Below are positions 63,016 through 64,000 of a stretch of 64,000 bases of DNA, one piece after another. Position 1 is the first letter of the stretch, and every line of letters starts with the position of its first letter. A program made the position numbers and the translations under genes. The notes under the pieces are model-generated. The model made no database searches, had not been told where the DNA came from, and was given only the letters and a program-made list of their open reading frames with translations. The stretch comes from Xanthomonas sacchari (GTDB lineage: Bacteria > Pseudomonadota > Gammaproteobacteria > Xanthomonadales > Xanthomonadaceae), in contig NZ_CP132343.1 in assembly GCF_040529065.1 (NCBI RefSeq), positions 2,294,001 to 2,358,000 on the forward strand. The letters run 5' to 3'.

Positions 63016-63705
63016 CTAGGCCAGGCTGTGCAGGGCCGCGGCCCGCGCGTGCAGCACGGTCGTGTCGAACAGCGGCACCGCCGCATCGGCGGGGCCGACC
63101 AGCAAGCCGATCTCGGTGCACCCCAGGATCACCGCCTCGGCGCCCTGCGCCTGCAGCCCCGCGATCACCTCGCGGTAGCGCAGCCGCGACGACGTCTGCA
63201 CCACGCCCTGGCACAGTTCCTCGTAGATGATGCGGTGCACGTCCTCGCGCGCCGGCGCATCCGGGATCAGCACCTCGAAGCCGCGCCGCTGCAATCGTTC
63301 GCGGTAGAACGCCTGCTCCATGGTGAAGCGGGTGCCGAGCAGACCGACGCGGACGATGCCGGCGGCCTGCAGCGCATCGGCGGTGGCATCGGCGATGTGC
63401 AGCAGCGGCAGCGGCACTGCGGCGGCGATCGCGTCGGCGACGCAGTGCATGGTGTTGGTGCACAACACCAGGAAATCGGCGCCGCCGGCCTGCAGTGCGC
63501 GCGCCGACGCCGCCAGTGCGGCGCCGGCCGCATTCCAGTCGCCGTCGCGCTGGTACTGCGCGATCTCGTGGAAGTCCACGCTGTGCAGCAGCAGCTTGGC
63601 CGAATGCAGCCCGCCCAGCTGTGCGCGCACCTTCTCGTTGATGTGCCGGTAGTAGGGCAGGGTGGATTCCCAGCTCATGCCGCCGATCATGCCGATGGTC
63701 TTCAT
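63016..63705 (-). CDS. Aspartate/glutamate racemase family protein (YgeA-like)
   Basis: A 229-residue enzyme of the Asp/Glu racemase superfamily. MKTIGMIGGMSWESTLPYYR is the diagnostic N-terminus. The two catalytic cysteines are in FLVLCTNTMHCVAD and VILGCTEIGLLVG. Broad-specificity amino-acid racemases and aspartate racemases share this pattern. The ATG at 63705 gives normal length; the stop lies 2 bases from the start of the TPM gene, so the two are probably one operon. The physiological substrate cannot be told from sequence. Confidence 0.9.
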   Translation of the reverse strand: MKTIGMIGGMSWESTLPYYRHINEKVRAQLGGLHSAKLLLHSVDFHEIAQYQRDGDWNAAGAALAASARALQAGGADFLVLCTNTMHCVADAIAAAVPLPLLHIADATADALQAAGIVRVGLLGTRFTMEQAFYRERLQRRGFEVLIPDAPAREDVHRIIYEELCQGVVQTSSRLRYREVIAGLQAQGAEAVILGCTEIGLLVGPADAAVPLFDTTVLHARAAALHSLA

Positions 63706-63782
63706 CCTGGGTCGCTTGCTGCCGTCTTGAGTGCGCGAGGATGGTAGCGGCATCGGCCACACGCAGCGACCGCGCGTGGCAC

Positions 63783-64000
63783 TCAGGCGTCCAGCGTCGG
63801 GGGCGTGCCGGCGCCGGCGCGTGCCGCGCGCCGCGCCAGCACCGCCTCGCGATGGGCGATGTAGGCGTTGGCGCCGAGGATCACCACTGCGCCGAGTACG
63901 GTGCCGCCGTCCGGTGTTTCGTCGAACAGCCACCAGCCGAACAGCGCCACCAACGGCAGTTGGGTGAAGCTGATCGGGGTCAGTGCGGAGACCTCGCCGA
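63783..64000 (-). CDS. EamA/DMT-type transporter, C-terminal fragment
   Basis: The last 72 codons of a minus-strand gene that continues past the right edge. The reading GEVSALTPISFTQLPLVALF, then GWWLFDETPD and GTVLGAVVILGANAYIAHRE, is the typical ninth and tenth helix region of an EamA-domain drug/metabolite exporter. The tail after the last helix is Ala/Arg-rich. The substrate is unknown. Confidence 0.8.
   Translation of the reverse strand, partial: GEVSALTPISFTQLPLVALFGWWLFDETPDGGTVLGAVVILGANAYIAHREAVLARRAARAGAGTPPTLDA

Overview
The window is about 64 kb of GC-rich (roughly 65-70%) gammaproteobacterial chromosome. Family-level features point to Xanthomonadaceae, most likely Xanthomonas: TonB-dependent receptors of the Xanthomonas/Caulobacter type, a xyloglucan-type degradation cluster next to xylose isomerase and xylulokinase, a PrrBA/RegBA sensor pair, and small dispersed repeats with CCCTCTCCCG...CGGGAGAGGG stems. 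The species cannot be fixed from sequence reading alone.

Layout. 1-6.9 kb is housekeeping: a thiD fragment, a YoaK/DUF1275 membrane protein, a minus-strand group (gcvR-like, bcp, phoH-type ATPase, lipoprotein) divergent from dapA-bamC-like. This gcvR/bcp and dapA/bamC order is also that of E. coli. Three tandem ~287-bp repeats follow, then fdxA. 6.9-10.8 kb is a tightly overlapping D-galactonate operon (dgoA, dgoD, SMP-30 lactonase, dgoK) divergent from a LysR regulator. 12-26.8 kb is a polysaccharide utilisation region: TonB receptor, CE20-type acetylesterase, GH35 beta-galactosidase, PA14-bearing GH31 alpha-xylosidase, then xylB, xylA and a sugar porter. Read together, the secreted enzymes would strip acetyl, galactose and xylose from xyloglucan oligosaccharides; xylose goes to XylAB, and galactose could go to the dgo enzymes after oxidation elsewhere.

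27-34.7 kb holds folE2 behind a probable Zur box, tRNA-Glu(CTC), and a chain pcnB-folK-panB-panC-panD-pgi in which most neighbours overlap by a few bases. 34.2-35.8 kb holds a lipoprotein and a di-heme cytochrome c peroxidase.

35.8-47.5 kb is the main accessory island. It encodes a 1644-residue secreted protein with an RHS-like YD pair, two IPT/TIG-like domains and six ~211-residue repeats. Next is an RHS protein of about 1808 residues whose AT-rich C-terminal tip looks like a polymorphic toxin, then a small acidic candidate immunity gene, then two decayed copies of the RHS core region.

47.8-64 kb returns to ordinary GC: a GH3 beta-glucosidase with a sodium/sugar symporter, a degenerate-GGDEF/EAL phosphodiesterase, regA/regB-type two-component genes, ispG with a PAP2 phosphatase, a J-domain pseudogene, hscC with its J-like membrane partner, a TPM-domain membrane protein, an aspartate/glutamate racemase and a truncated EamA transporter.
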